A DNA stretch of 61,052 nt from Peptoniphilus timonensis JC401 (lineage in GTDB: Bacteria; Bacillota; Clostridia; Tissierellales; Peptoniphilaceae), in contig NZ_HE978595.1 of the NCBI RefSeq assembly GCF_000312025.1, forward strand, positions 227,791 through 288,842, written 5' to 3'. The translations under genes and the position numbers were made by a program. The stretch's first letter is position 1; each line of letters begins with the position of its first letter. Under the pieces are notes generated by a model. That model saw only the letters and a list, made by a program, of their open reading frames with translations, searched no databases and was not told the DNA's origin. Below are positions 46,890 to 55,949 of this stretch, one piece after another.

Positions 46890-49418
46890 TTATGACGCAC
46901 AATAATCGCAGTCTTCAACCTCTAAAGACTTGCTTCTAACATAATAAACAGACTTTAGTTTCTCCTTGCAAGCTTTGATATATAGATTTAAAATCTTTCT
47001 CATTGTAAAGTCTGTAGTAATATAAAAGTTAATTGACTGAGCTTGGTCAATGTGTCTTTGACGAATTGCCGCAGCCTCAATTACAAAGTTTTGATCAAGT
47101 TCGTGGGCATTTTCATATAACCAGAAAGTTTGTGGACTAAGGTCTGGTGCAACTCTTGGTAAGATTGAACCTTTCTTTTCTTCTAAGAAATATCTATTCA
47201 TAACTGGGTCAACTCCTGCACTTGTTGCAGAGATAATTGATGTTGAACCTGTTGGAGCTATTGCCATTATATATCCATTTCTAAGTCCATTTGCTTTTAC
47301 TTCTTCTCTTAATTTATTCCACTTTTCATCTTTATAATCCCTTAGGTCAAAATAATTTCCATTTTGCCAGTCAGAACCTTCAAAGAAATCATAAGATCCT
47401 TTTTCCTTTGCAATTTCCATAGATGCAGTAATTGCGTGAAAATTAATTCTTTCATAAAGATCATCTGCCCATTTTAAGTGATCTTCTATATCAGAAAATG
47501 CCATTCCAGCTTTTACAAGGGCATGATGATAACCACTTGTTCCTAGTCCAATGGATCTGTATTTTCTATTTGTAACTTTTGCATAAGGTATTGGATAATA
47601 ATTTAAGTCAATTACATTGTCTAGAGCCCTAACAGTTGTTGCCACTATATCTTTGAGTTCCTTGTCATTTTCTAGGTCAATATTTCCTAATACAAGTGAT
47701 GCTAGATTACAAACAACAAAATCGCCTGGTTTTGTCTTTGTGACAATGACTTCATCTCCATCTTCTGTTTCTATTGTAGTTTCAAGAGTTTCAATAGCAG
47801 ACATATTTTGCATAATTTCTGTACATAAATTTGATGAGTAAATCATGCCAACATGTTTATTTGGGTTCATTTCATTTACATTGTCCCTATAAAAAGCAAA
47901 AGGTGTTCCAGTTTCTGTAAGTGATTTTATTATAAGTCTTACTAAATCTTTTACGCTCATTTCACGACGAGAAATATTTTTATCATCAATACATTCTCTA
48001 TATTTTTCTTCCCACTCTTTTCCATAAAAATCTTCAAGAGCGTAACCCTTTTTTTCTAAAACTTCGTGAGGGTCAAACATATACCAAGTTGCATTGATAT
48101 CTTTTTCTGCCAATTCAAAAAATAAATTTGGGTAAGAAATAGCAGGGAAGATGTCGTGAGCCTTCATCCTATCATCACCATTATTTGTACGAAGTTGCAA
48201 AAATTCTGGAATATCTTTGTGCCAAGCATCAAGATAGCAGGCAACAGACCCTTGGCGAACACCAAGTTGATCTACGGCAACAGCAGTGTCATTAGCAAGT
48301 TTAATCCATCTTATTACACCACCAGCAACACCCTTAAATCCTCTAATATCAGATCCAGTTGCACGAACTTTTCCAAAATAAAGACCCATTCCGCCACCGT
48401 GTTTAGAAATTTGGGCGAAATTATCAATTGATCTATAAATTCCCTTTAAAGTATCAGGCACTGTGTCCACAAAACATGAAGATAGTTGATTGTAAGGTTT
48501 TCTTGCATTAGACATTGTTGGTGTAGCAACAGTTACCTTTAAACTTGAATAAATATCATAAAATTTCTTTGCCCAATAAATTTTATTTTTCTCTGGTATA
48601 GCAAGGTGCATTGCAATTCCCATAAACATCTCTTGAATTGTTTCAACAAATCTTCCGTCATGACTTCTTATAACATATCTCTTAATCAAAAGATCTAAAC
48701 CAGAGTAATTTAAAAGTCTATTTCTAGAATTATCAATATATTCTTCAAGTTCAAGAACTTCTTCTTTTGAATAATTTTCAAGAATATATTTTCCATAAAG
48801 GCCCTTTTCAGTCAAGAAAACAATCTTTTCATAAAAATTATTTATTTTAAAATCTTCAAGATTTCTCTTAATTTTCTTTTCTAGGTCGTAGTTTAAAAAT
48901 AAAGCTGCAATAAATTCCCATCTAGGTGCATCTTTATCTGTAAGTTCACTGGCAGCCTTAATAATTTCAGAAAGATAGGCATCTTGTGTTTGATCTTTTT
49001 TTACAAAAGACTCAAACTTGTTATATAAATTTTCAAGCTCATACTTCTTTGGATCATAATTTTTCCTAACAAACTTCAAAATCTTTAGGACATTTTCGTC
49101 TGTAATGAAATTTGCAAATTTATCTAAAATTTGTCTTTCTTCAGAATGTCTATTTCTGTAAAGTATATAAGCTTTTACAACATCAATTTCTTTTTCATCG
49201 ATAAGTTTTAATTCAACTAGATCCTGTATTTCCTCAACAGTTGGTGGGTTTTTGGGATCATAGTTTTTTAAAAGGCTTTCTTTTATATCTAAGGCATAAG
49301 ATGCTATTACAGCATCATCATAAGTCTTTCCAACAGAGTCAAAGGCTTTTTCAATGGCATTTTTTATCTTTAAATGATCAAAATCAACCTCTCTCTTATC
49401 TCTTTTTAATATTTTCAT
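46890..49418 (-). CDS. nrdA: Ribonucleotide reductase class I alpha subunit
   Basis: 842 aa. An ATP-cone (residues 1-90, RDKREVDFDHLKIKNAIEKA) allows dATP feedback. The catalytic barrel shows YNQLSSCFVDTVPD (redox Cys), SNLCTEIMQN (catalytic Asn/Cys/Glu) and the loop APTGSTSIISATSAG. The C-terminal CDYC pair is the thioredoxin-regenerated dithiol. It reduces NDPs to dNDPs with NrdB. GGGGG precedes ATG 49418. NrdR-like boxes lie just upstream. Confidence 0.95.
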   Translation of the reverse strand: MKILKRDKREVDFDHLKIKNAIEKAFDSVGKTYDDAVIASYALDIKESLLKNYDPKNPPTVEEIQDLVELKLIDEKEIDVVKAYILYRNRHSEERQILDKFANFITDENVLKILKFVRKNYDPKKYELENLYNKFESFVKKDQTQDAYLSEIIKAASELTDKDAPRWEFIAALFLNYDLEKKIKRNLEDFKINNFYEKIVFLTEKGLYGKYILENYSKEEVLELEEYIDNSRNRLLNYSGLDLLIKRYVIRSHDGRFVETIQEMFMGIAMHLAIPEKNKIYWAKKFYDIYSSLKVTVATPTMSNARKPYNQLSSCFVDTVPDTLKGIYRSIDNFAQISKHGGGMGLYFGKVRATGSDIRGFKGVAGGVIRWIKLANDTAVAVDQLGVRQGSVACYLDAWHKDIPEFLQLRTNNGDDRMKAHDIFPAISYPNLFFELAEKDINATWYMFDPHEVLEKKGYALEDFYGKEWEEKYRECIDDKNISRREMSVKDLVRLIIKSLTETGTPFAFYRDNVNEMNPNKHVGMIYSSNLCTEIMQNMSAIETLETTIETEDGDEVIVTKTKPGDFVVCNLASLVLGNIDLENDKELKDIVATTVRALDNVIDLNYYPIPYAKVTNRKYRSIGLGTSGYHHALVKAGMAFSDIEDHLKWADDLYERINFHAITASMEIAKEKGSYDFFEGSDWQNGNYFDLRDYKDEKWNKLREEVKANGLRNGYIMAIAPTGSTSIISATSAGVDPVMNRYFLEEKKGSILPRVAPDLSPQTFWLYENAHELDQNFVIEAAAIRQRHIDQAQSINFYITTDFTMRKILNLYIKACKEKLKSVYYVRSKSLEVEDCDYCAS

Positions 49419-49424
49419 AAATCC

Positions 49425-49477
49425 CCCATATAGTAGATTTCATTAATTATTTAAAACATATACTACTATATAGTACC
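49425..49477 (-). promoter_or_regulatory. Tandem NrdR-box candidates upstream of nrdA
   Basis: Two minus-strand sites share TACTATAT: GGTACTATATAGTAGT (49462-49477) and AATCTACTATATGGG (within 49425-49440). They start 40 bp apart, about four helical turns. Paired boxes at integral turns are typical of NrdR repression of RNR operons (family knowledge). The match to consensus is approximate. Confidence 0.5.
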
Positions 49478-49540
49478 ACAAACAAAAATTTATAAATAGC
49501 TTATGAAGAAAGAAAAAATATAAATACTTAAAAGAAAAAA

Positions 49541-49566
49541 ATCCCAAGAGAACTTGCTCTTGGGAT
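49541..49566 (-). terminator. Terminator of the copper-amine-oxidase-like lipoprotein gene
   Basis: Minus-strand ATCCCAAGAG-CAAGTT-CTCTTGGGAT then T6. It ends 11 bp after the stop. Confidence 0.85.
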
Positions 49567-49577
49567 AATTTTTTAAC

Positions 49578-51314
49578 TTATTTTACAACTGAAAATAATA
49601 CTTTTGCTACTTTTTCTGCAGATTTTTCAGTTTTTTCAGTAAGTTTATCTTCTTCTTTACTTTCTTCTTTTTCTTCTGGAACTTCTCCAAGCATTTCATC
49701 TAATTCTTTTTGAATTTGATCTTGGTATTTCTTTAGAAGTTCTGGATCTTTGTCAAGTTCAGCCTTAGCTGCAAGAATTTTATCTAATTCTTCACCTTCA
49801 TAAAGATTCTTTAAAGTTTCTTCTATTTCTTCATCTTTTTGACCAGAAGATTTCATAGAAGCTATCATTTTATAATTATCTTCTTTTTCTAATTCTTGAA
49901 GTTTTGTTTCTAATTCTTTTTCAGTAATATTAAAGATATCAACTATTGGCATTCCTTCGTTTGCATCGTATTTAACCTTATAACCAAAAGCTTCAGATAC
50001 AAATCTTACTGGAATATAAGTTTTATCTTTAATAATTGTAGCTGGTGAATCAAGCTTAACTTCTTTTCCGTTTACAAGAGCCTTATCAGAATCAATCTTT
50101 AAAACAATCTTATCATTATCTTTTGAAACTGTTACACTTCTATCTTTTCCATTCCATTCAACTTTAGCGCCGATTTTTTCATAAAAAGCACGAGCAGCTA
50201 ACATTGTTCTGTCATTAATAATCTTTGGAAGAGCTTCAGGATCTTCAAAAGTTATATCTTCGCCATTAACTCTTACAGTTAACATATTTACTTCTGGCAT
50301 TATTAACTTCAAATATTCTTCTGAAGTCAATTTTTTAACTGAAGTTGGGAAGTTAATCTTAACATTTTCGTCTTTCACAGTATCAAAATTTCCCTTAACA
50401 GAAACTTTTACAAAATCAGCAACGTTAACTTTCATTGCTATTTCTTGGATCATTTTATTTTCTTCAAAAGTAGTTTTTTCAGATAAATTTGATCCTTTAA
50501 TAGTTTCTTTAATTCCTTTAGCAGCTTCTTTTAAATCTTCTGCCTTGTATTCTTTGTTAAGTTCTTTAAAGTCTTTTCTATCTTCTTCAGTCATTGGAAG
50601 TCCAGCCTTATCAACAATTGCTAGTGCAGAAGTTGAAACTTCATCCCAATTTTTCATAACGCCATCGGCAGATTTTATAAATTCATCTATGACAGCATCA
50701 CTAGTAGTATTCAAAGTGTAAGTGTTACCTTCAACCTTAAAGTCAATTTCTTGTTTATAATCTTTTAAAGCAACTTCCATTAAATTTAATAAATCAGTCT
50801 TAAATTCTTCTGAATTAAAATATTTTGTAGTTTTTGGTGAAATGCCATTTTCTTCATTTGAAATTGAAATATAATCTTCTTTTATGTCCTTAAAAGAATC
50901 ACTATTAAGTGCAAAGATGTCCTTTGACATAATAATTTCATTGTCCTTTACAAAAATGTCCATTTTCATTTTATTCGGTACATCTTTATTAAGTCCTGCA
51001 ATTTCTTCTTGGCTATCTGATCTTTTAGCAATTTCTTTCTTTAAATTTGATAAGTCCATATCCATCAATACATGTGCCTTATCTTGACCCACTTGTTCAC
51101 CAGTAAAACTTGCAGGGAACTTAATATTCACAGTTTCTTTACTTTCAGGATCCTTAACTTCGACATTATATTCGAGTTTTCCAGAGACCTTTGAGCCTTT
51201 CCAGTCTGCAACTTTTTGAGATGCATCTAGATAAGCTGTTGTGTTTGCACTACAAGCGCCAAGTGTTATGGCTGCAATAAGTACAAGAAAAATAGATAAA
51301 ATTTTCTTTTTCAT
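49578..51314 (-). CDS. Lipoprotein with copper-amine-oxidase N-terminal (stalk) domain
   Basis: About 578 aa. Lipoprotein signal KKKILSIFLVLIAAITLGAC. A long region of unknown fold (about 25-330) is followed by a CuAO-N-like domain (VRVNGEDITFEDPEALPKII, RTMLAARAFYEKIGAKVEWN, TYIPVRFVSEAFGYKV). A Lys/Glu-rich coiled tail ends the protein (EEKEESKEEDKLTEKTEKSA). Such stalk domains in anaerobes are surface modules, not amine oxidases. ATG 51314 follows AGGAGG by 6 nt; the frame to 51365 lacks an RBS. Function unknown; probably surface-attached. Confidence 0.8.
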   Translation of the reverse strand: MKKKILSIFLVLIAAITLGACSANTTAYLDASQKVADWKGSKVSGKLEYNVEVKDPESKETVNIKFPASFTGEQVGQDKAHVLMDMDLSNLKKEIAKRSDSQEEIAGLNKDVPNKMKMDIFVKDNEIIMSKDIFALNSDSFKDIKEDYISISNEENGISPKTTKYFNSEEFKTDLLNLMEVALKDYKQEIDFKVEGNTYTLNTTSDAVIDEFIKSADGVMKNWDEVSTSALAIVDKAGLPMTEEDRKDFKELNKEYKAEDLKEAAKGIKETIKGSNLSEKTTFEENKMIQEIAMKVNVADFVKVSVKGNFDTVKDENVKINFPTSVKKLTSEEYLKLIMPEVNMLTVRVNGEDITFEDPEALPKIINDRTMLAARAFYEKIGAKVEWNGKDRSVTVSKDNDKIVLKIDSDKALVNGKEVKLDSPATIIKDKTYIPVRFVSEAFGYKVKYDANEGMPIVDIFNITEKELETKLQELEKEDNYKMIASMKSSGQKDEEIEETLKNLYEGEELDKILAAKAELDKDPELLKKYQDQIQKELDEMLGEVPEEKEESKEEDKLTEKTEKSAEKVAKVLFSVVK

Positions 51315-51863
51315 AGTATACCTCCTATTTGTCATGATTATATTATATATAAAAAACCATTGCAAATTAAATGAATATTACAAAAAATGTGTTAAATACA
51401 ATAATTAACAAAGTTTAATATTTGAATATAATATAATAAAGTACAATTCTTCTCTAATTTAATATTACTTTTTTAACAATAACTATGTATTAATAAATCC
51501 CTCAACACCTCCTTTTTTTAACAAATATGTAAAATAAAGTTTATAAGTGTATATACTTTATATTTACACTATACTGCCGTTAAATACCTTTGTCAAGAAT
51601 TTTATAAAATCTTTATAGAAGTAACATATTCTATATCCTAATATAATAAATACCCTTAATTATTAATTTAATTTTTATTTTTGTAGTTTTCTAATTTTTA
51701 TATTTTCAAACTCAATATAACAAAAATATTTATCTAACAAGTAAATAAATAGCAACTTTTGCTTGCATTTTACTTTCTCGTGAATTTTCACTAATTTTAA
51801 TAAATTTTTCTTTTTTAATTCGAATTTCTTAAAATTCATCTAATCTTAACTTTGTAATTAAAA
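51315..51863. other. AT-rich intergenic region upstream of the lipoprotein gene
   Basis: About 550 bp with no gene seen. It contains the second copy of the dispersed repeat (51714-51768). The rest is A/T with no recognised feature. Confidence 0.55.
51714..51768 (-). repeat. Dispersed repeat, copy 2
   Basis: About 75% like 37334-37390 by eye, with the best match at both ends. On the minus strand the ORF reads MQAKVAIYLLVR then stops, versus MQPKVALYLLVV in copy 1. The conserved block continues past this stop, so conservation is not simply coding. Confidence 0.5.
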
Positions 51864-52073
51864 CAAAAAAAGAGACCCTTACGAGTCTCTTGATTTTAAA
51901 ATTTTCAATTGTTATGTAACTATAGCTCTATACCTCTTAAATTAAGCATTCAACCTTTAGCACTAAGCTACTTCAAATGAGATACTTTGCTACCTTTCCC
52001 TTGCGGGATAATTTAAAACTTGTCATTGGAATCACCTTTTCTTAGTTACCAATTTGTTTTCTCTAGCTAGCTT
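51864..52073 (-). ncRNA. Candidate standalone ~200-nt structured RNA (6S-like?)
   Basis: Bounded by a near-consensus promoter (52080-52108) and a terminator (51870-51891), with no ORF. Nested complementary segments give a rod: 52070-52074 with 51943-51947 (UAAGC/GCUUA), 52041-52045 with 51963-51967 (CUAAG/CUUAG), 52023-52031 with 51972-51980 (8 of 9 pairs). The tip is UCCC-GCAA-GGGA (51997-52008) with a GNRA loop. Unpaired stretches between the first two helices resemble the central bubble of 6S RNA. This shape, size and promoter fit 6S RNA, but no conserved sequence was matched. An orphan riboswitch leader is the alternative. Confidence 0.45.
51870..51891 (-). terminator. Terminator of the candidate RNA
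   Basis: Minus-strand AAGAGAC...GTCTCTT stem followed by T7. Confidence 0.8.
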
Positions 52074-52079
52074 ACCTAT

Positions 52080-52108
52080 AGTATAGAGCATGATTATACT
52101 TTTGTCAA
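52080..52108 (-). promoter_or_regulatory. Strong promoter of the candidate RNA
   Basis: Minus-strand -35 TTGACA (52103-52108), exactly 17 nt spacer, -10 TATACT (52080-52085). Confidence 0.75.
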
Positions 52109-52115
52109 TGTTTTC

Positions 52116-52835
52116 CTAAAAATTTTTTATCTTTTTTAGATTAATTTTTTTCTCGTCAATTTTCCCTTCATTTAAGGCTTTGTTAATTTCTATAATTGCC
52201 TGATTTGCAGAGTTTAAAGAACCAATATTAACTATATAGTTTTTGGAGTCCTCTTTTCCTTTTATCACAATGTGATCATCCTTTGACTTGGAAATAGATT
52301 TCATATTTTCGTAAGGGAAAAAGTTATTTCCAATTACTAGCCCCTTACCATAAGATCCGACAACTGTTCCTAATCTATCTTTGCCATCTCTTATAGATGA
52401 TTTAAAGGGTATTTCATAAATTATAGTGTCCTTGTCTTCTCTACTTGGGAATTTTCCATTTTGCAAATTAAATATAAATAATAGGAAAAGTCCTATTAAG
52501 AATAAGGGATTTGCCAAAAAGTTTATTATATCGTTGTTTCTTACATACATTTGTTGGAAAAAGTATATATTTACAAATATTAAAAATCCTATGTAGACAA
52601 AAACATTAAGGTTATAAGTTCTCTTTCTAATATTTAAGTCCTCTAGCTTTAATATTTCCTTGTACTTTTTTATAAAGTCAAGGGCTGTCATCAAAAAGAG
52701 ATAGTTTACTATTGCCCACATAATTGAATACATTACTGAGCCATTTCCAAGTTCTGATTTTAAGCCTGAAAACTGAAGCCCAAAGGGTATTATCGCCGAT
52801 ATTATTAAGACTATGTTTGATGTTTTTTTATTCAA
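52116..52835 (-). CDS. Membrane protein with C-terminal soluble domain
   Basis: 239 aa, unrecognised. Four hydrophobic helices (about 7-25, 35-52, 77-97, 105-122) precede a cytosolic beta-rich domain of about 110 residues (LGTVVGSYGKGLVIGNNFFP, DHIVIKGKEDSKNYIVNIGS) that could be PH-like. It is last in the folE-led run, 16 bp after the next membrane protein gene. Confidence 0.65.
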   Translation of the reverse strand: MNKKTSNIVLIISAIIPFGLQFSGLKSELGNGSVMYSIMWAIVNYLFLMTALDFIKKYKEILKLEDLNIRKRTYNLNVFVYIGFLIFVNIYFFQQMYVRNNDIINFLANPLFLIGLFLLFIFNLQNGKFPSREDKDTIIYEIPFKSSIRDGKDRLGTVVGSYGKGLVIGNNFFPYENMKSISKSKDDHIVIKGKEDSKNYIVNIGSLNSANQAIIEINKALNEGKIDEKKINLKKIKNF

Positions 52836-52850
52836 TTTTTATCCTCTTCC

Positions 52851-53348
52851 TTATTTTTTCTCCTTTTTCTTTTTATTTCCATTAGTTTTTTTCATATTTT
52901 TATTTGCTTCTTCTTTTTCTAATGCAATTTCTTCTGCAATTTTATCGTTTTTTCTCAACATTGAAATTATCCCCAAGAATACAAAAACGTAAATTCCAAT
53001 ATTTAAAAATAATTTCTTAATCTCAAATTTTATAATTTCTAACTCTGCTGGGCTCACCCCTTGAAGAGATTTAAATCTAAACAGTGTTATTACTATGTCA
53101 ATCGCCATCAAAATAATCATGTAAATAAAAAATGATTTTGTATCTTTATATCTCTTTTCATCTACAAAAAAGAATACAATTATGGTGGAGAGTGATACTA
53201 TACCTAAGAAAATTGCCAGACTTTTGAAGTTAAAAACTTTGACAAAATTATTTGTGTCTAGATTGTTATATTTAAATACAAGAAAAATAATAGAAAGAAT
53301 AATTGTAATTATGCTAGTTTTTAGCCATTCTTTTCTAACTTTTGTCAA
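52851..53348 (-). CDS. Four-helix membrane protein
   Basis: 165 aa, unrecognised. Four predicted TM segments (about 10-27, 38-58, 72-92, 120-140) and a very basic C-terminus (NMKKTNGNKKKKEKK) expected in the cytosol. The start overlaps the glucosaminidase stop by 4 bp (ATGA-type coupling). Confidence 0.65.
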   Translation of the reverse strand: MTKVRKEWLKTSIITIILSIIFLVFKYNNLDTNNFVKVFNFKSLAIFLGIVSLSTIIVFFFVDEKRYKDTKSFFIYMIILMAIDIVITLFRFKSLQGVSPAELEIIKFEIKKLFLNIGIYVFVFLGIISMLRKNDKIAEEIALEKEEANKNMKKTNGNKKKKEKK

Positions 53349-53923
53349 TTTCCCACCTCGTCATACTTATCCAATTCATACTTTTCTACAACTGATATTA
53401 TTTTATCTGCATAAGACGGATCTGTTGCATAACCGCCTTCTTTTATATATTGAGCTGCTTCTTTGTAATTCTTGGCAGTTTTTACTTTTTCATACCTCTT
53501 GGCTGTTGAAAGAAGTTTTGCATAATGTTCGAAAGATTCTCTTTTTGAAGAATATTTTTTAAAATTCTCCATGTATCTTCCACTTTCTCCATCTACATAT
53601 TCTTCAGTTTCAAAAACAACACCCTGGTCTTTTTTTACTGCTTTTATTCCAAAATAATTGTTATATTCTCTAGAAAGTTCAGACCTACCCCAATTACTCT
53701 CAAGTATTGATTGAGCTAACATTACAGAAGGCAAAATATTATTTTTTCTAGCTATTCTCACAGCCATTTTTTCGGTATCTTCTATATATGCCTGTCTAAA
53801 ATCTATTTCTTCTTGGGATCTTCTCTCTGAGCTTGATTTGATTAAAAAATTCATAGCGAAAATTATCCCAAAGAAGAATATTAAAATTATAAGGCAGCCA
53901 CAAGCAATCCTCTTAATTTTCAT
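53345..53923 (-). CDS. Glucosaminidase-type autolysin (LytG/FlgJ-like)
   Basis: 192 aa. A single N-terminal TM or uncleaved signal (CGCLIILIFFFGIIFAMNFL) precedes a GH73-like N-acetylglucosaminidase domain. MLAQSILESNWGRSELS holds the catalytic Glu, and NNYFGIKAVK plus FKKYSSKRESFEHYAKLL complete the fold signature. It would cut peptidoglycan glycan strands outside the membrane. It overlaps the folBK 3' end by 11 bp, so it belongs to the folate operon. Confidence 0.85.
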   Translation of the reverse strand: MKIKRIACGCLIILIFFFGIIFAMNFLIKSSSERRSQEEIDFRQAYIEDTEKMAVRIARKNNILPSVMLAQSILESNWGRSELSREYNNYFGIKAVKKDQGVVFETEEYVDGESGRYMENFKKYSSKRESFEHYAKLLSTAKRYEKVKTAKNYKEAAQYIKEGGYATDPSYADKIISVVEKYELDKYDEVGN

Positions 53924-54731
53924 CTTTCACTTCTTCGTAAAGTTTACTTATTTTTTTATTTAAGATTGGGTGAAAATAGTTTGGAATAAGTTCATTTAAT
54001 GATTCCAATACAAATTCACGTTCTGCAATATAAGGATGTGGAACTATCAATTCATCTGTATAGTGAATTTCTCTATCAATCAATAGAATATCCAAGTCTA
54101 TAGTTCTTTCTCCCCATTTTTCATGTCTAACTCTGCCTAAATCTAATTCAATTTTTTGCAATATATGAAGTAGATCATGTGGATCTTCAAAAGAAGATAC
54201 TTTAATTACTGTGTTTAAAAAATCTCCTTGGTCAGTCTTACCCCAAGCCTTAGTTTCTATTATAGAAGCTTTATCTAAAATTTTTAGACCTGCTTCTTCC
54301 ATTTTTTCTAAAGCAGAATTTATATATCCTTCTCTGTCGCCAAGATTTGTACCTATTCCAATATAATAATCTCTTCTTTTTTTCTTACAGCGAACTGATG
54401 CTGTATCTAGGGGAAGATTTATTGGCGCCCAAGGTTTTTTTATAGTCAAATCTACTGTATTTGCTATTTCATAATTATCAAAAATAAATTTTGTCATCTT
54501 ATAAGCCAGAGTTTCGATTAAATCTTCAGTTTCATTTTTAAATAAGTCATATAATTCGTGGGATAATTTTCCATAATCAATGGACCTATCCAAGTTCTTT
54601 TCTATTGCACAATCTCTGAAGCTCATGCCTATCTCTGCACTAATTAAAAATTTTTGTCCAAGTTTTTTCTCTTCTTCAAAAAGTCCATGATTAGCATAGA
54701 CTTCTAGATCTTTTATCTTGATAAAATCCAT
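53913..54731 (-). CDS. folBK: Fused dihydroneopterin aldolase and HPPK (FolB-FolK)
   Basis: 272 aa. Residues 1 to about 115 are FolB (DLEVYANHGLFEEEKKLGQK, SIDYGKLSHELYDL). Residues about 118-272 are FolK (YYIGIGTNLGDREGYINSAL, signature WGERTIDLDILLID, VPHPYIAEREFVLESL). Together they convert dihydroneopterin to 6-hydroxymethyl-dihydropterin and pyrophosphorylate it. folE and an HD hydrolase gene precede it. folP is not in the window. Confidence 0.93.
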   Translation of the reverse strand: MDFIKIKDLEVYANHGLFEEEKKLGQKFLISAEIGMSFRDCAIEKNLDRSIDYGKLSHELYDLFKNETEDLIETLAYKMTKFIFDNYEIANTVDLTIKKPWAPINLPLDTASVRCKKKRRDYYIGIGTNLGDREGYINSALEKMEEAGLKILDKASIIETKAWGKTDQGDFLNTVIKVSSFEDPHDLLHILQKIELDLGRVRHEKWGERTIDLDILLIDREIHYTDELIVPHPYIAEREFVLESLNELIPNYFHPILNKKISKLYEEVKDEN

Positions 54732-54749
54732 AATTCTCCCATCAATACT

Positions 54750-55229
54750 TTAATATATTATTGTGTGATTTTTCTTGTGAAAACTCCAATTGCATGCCTT
54801 GTAGGCAGGACATCTAAAGCAGGGCCTAGAAAGTTTGTCTGCCCTATAAAAGATGTTAAAAAATTCATCTTCTTCTTTTTCCTTACTCCTATGAGACCCT
54901 ATGCAATTTAGGATTCTTTCCTTTTCTTCATCAGAAAAATCTGTAAGTTTTAAAATTTCTCTTGCTATTTTTACTGAGCCAATAGCGTGGTTTAAACCTT
55001 CCTTGATTTCAAGGACCCTCCCCAAATCATGAAGGAGGGCAGTTGCATAAATCATATCTTTTTCGACATCAACATTTTCTTCTAATTTTAGAATGTAGCA
55101 AATTCTCGCAACAGATACAAAATGTTCGTAGTTGTGTTTACAAAAAATTCTATCCTTTTCAAGCTCTTCTAATTCGTTAAGATAATCATTAAAAATTTGG
55201 CTCTTTAGTATTAAATCTGTTTCTTTCAT
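54750..55229 (-). CDS. HD-domain phosphohydrolase in the folate operon
   Basis: 159 aa. HD motifs are NYEHFVSVARIC, ATALLHDLGR (the His-Asp pair), NHAIGSVKIA and CIGSHRSKEKE. The C-terminus has a Cys cluster CFRCPAYKAC that could bind metal. The start shares a base with the folE stop (TAATG). Its place between folE and folBK suggests dephosphorylation of dihydroneopterin triphosphate or monophosphate, a step with no other candidate here (inference). A generic nucleotide hydrolase is the alternative. Confidence 0.8.
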   Translation of the reverse strand: MKETDLILKSQIFNDYLNELEELEKDRIFCKHNYEHFVSVARICYILKLEENVDVEKDMIYATALLHDLGRVLEIKEGLNHAIGSVKIAREILKLTDFSDEEKERILNCIGSHRSKEKEEDEFFNIFYRADKLSRPCFRCPAYKACNWSFHKKNHTIIY

Positions 55230-55783
55230 TAAAATTCAATTAATCTAAAGGCTTCTTGTTTTTGTTTTTCATCTGTTTCTAAAACTCCTCTGGCCACAGC
55301 TGTTACAGTTTTTGAACCAGGTTTTTTTACGCCTCTCATATTCATACACATGTGTTCAGCTTCTATTACAACAAGAACTCCCTTTGGTTCAAGGTATTTC
55401 ATCATTGCATCAGCTACTTCAATGCTAAGTCTTTCTTGAAGTTGTGGTTTTTTTGCATAAGTTTCCACAGTTCTTGCAAGCTTAGAGAGTCCAGCTACCT
55501 TTTCATTTGGAATATAGGCAATGTGAGCCTTTCCATAAAATGGTAGGAAGTGATGTTCGCACATGGAGTAAAAATCAATGTCTTTTACTACAACAATATT
55601 ATCTTCTGTAATTTCAAAAGTTTTAGAAAGATGTTCTTCTGCAGTCTTTCCAAGTCCTGCAAATACTTCTTCATACATTCTAGCAACTCTTGCAGGAGTT
55701 TCCAAAAGACCTTCTCTCGTTTTGTCTTCTCCAATTGCTTCTATTATCATTTCAACTGCTTTTTCTATTTTTTGTTTATCCAT
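55229..55783 (-). CDS. folE: GTP cyclohydrolase I
   Basis: 184 aa. The zinc ligands are in [20 protein letters not shown] and [11 protein letters not shown]. The GTP-binding region [17 protein letters not shown] and the [13 protein letters not shown] helix are in family order. It converts GTP to dihydroneopterin triphosphate, the first step of folate synthesis. It is the first gene of the run folE-HD-folBK-glucosaminidase-membrane-membrane. Confidence 0.95.
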   Translation of the reverse strand: MDKQKIEKAVEMIIEAIGEDKTREGLLETPARVARMYEEVFAGLGKTAEEHLSKTFEITEDNIVVVKDIDFYSMCEHHFLPFYGKAHIAYIPNEKVAGLSKLARTVETYAKKPQLQERLSIEVADAMMKYLEPKGVLVVIEAEHMCMNMRGVKKPGSKTVTAVARGVLETDEKQKQEAFRLIEF

Positions 55784-55949
55784 TATGATCTCCTCATAGA
55801 TTTATTTTTAAATTTATAAAATTTATTATAACATATTGACTCTTACATTGATAACATTACCCATAAATTAGCACTTCTATCTATTTCTAAAGATTGTCAT
55901 TAATTTACAATCTATTTATAATTTGGTACAATATTTTTCGAGGTGCAAG

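Noticed and set aside
51920-51985. tRNA-like sequence (GUAGCUUAGUGCUAAAGG...)
   Set aside because: No acceptor stem, no T-loop consensus; it lies inside the longer candidate RNA.
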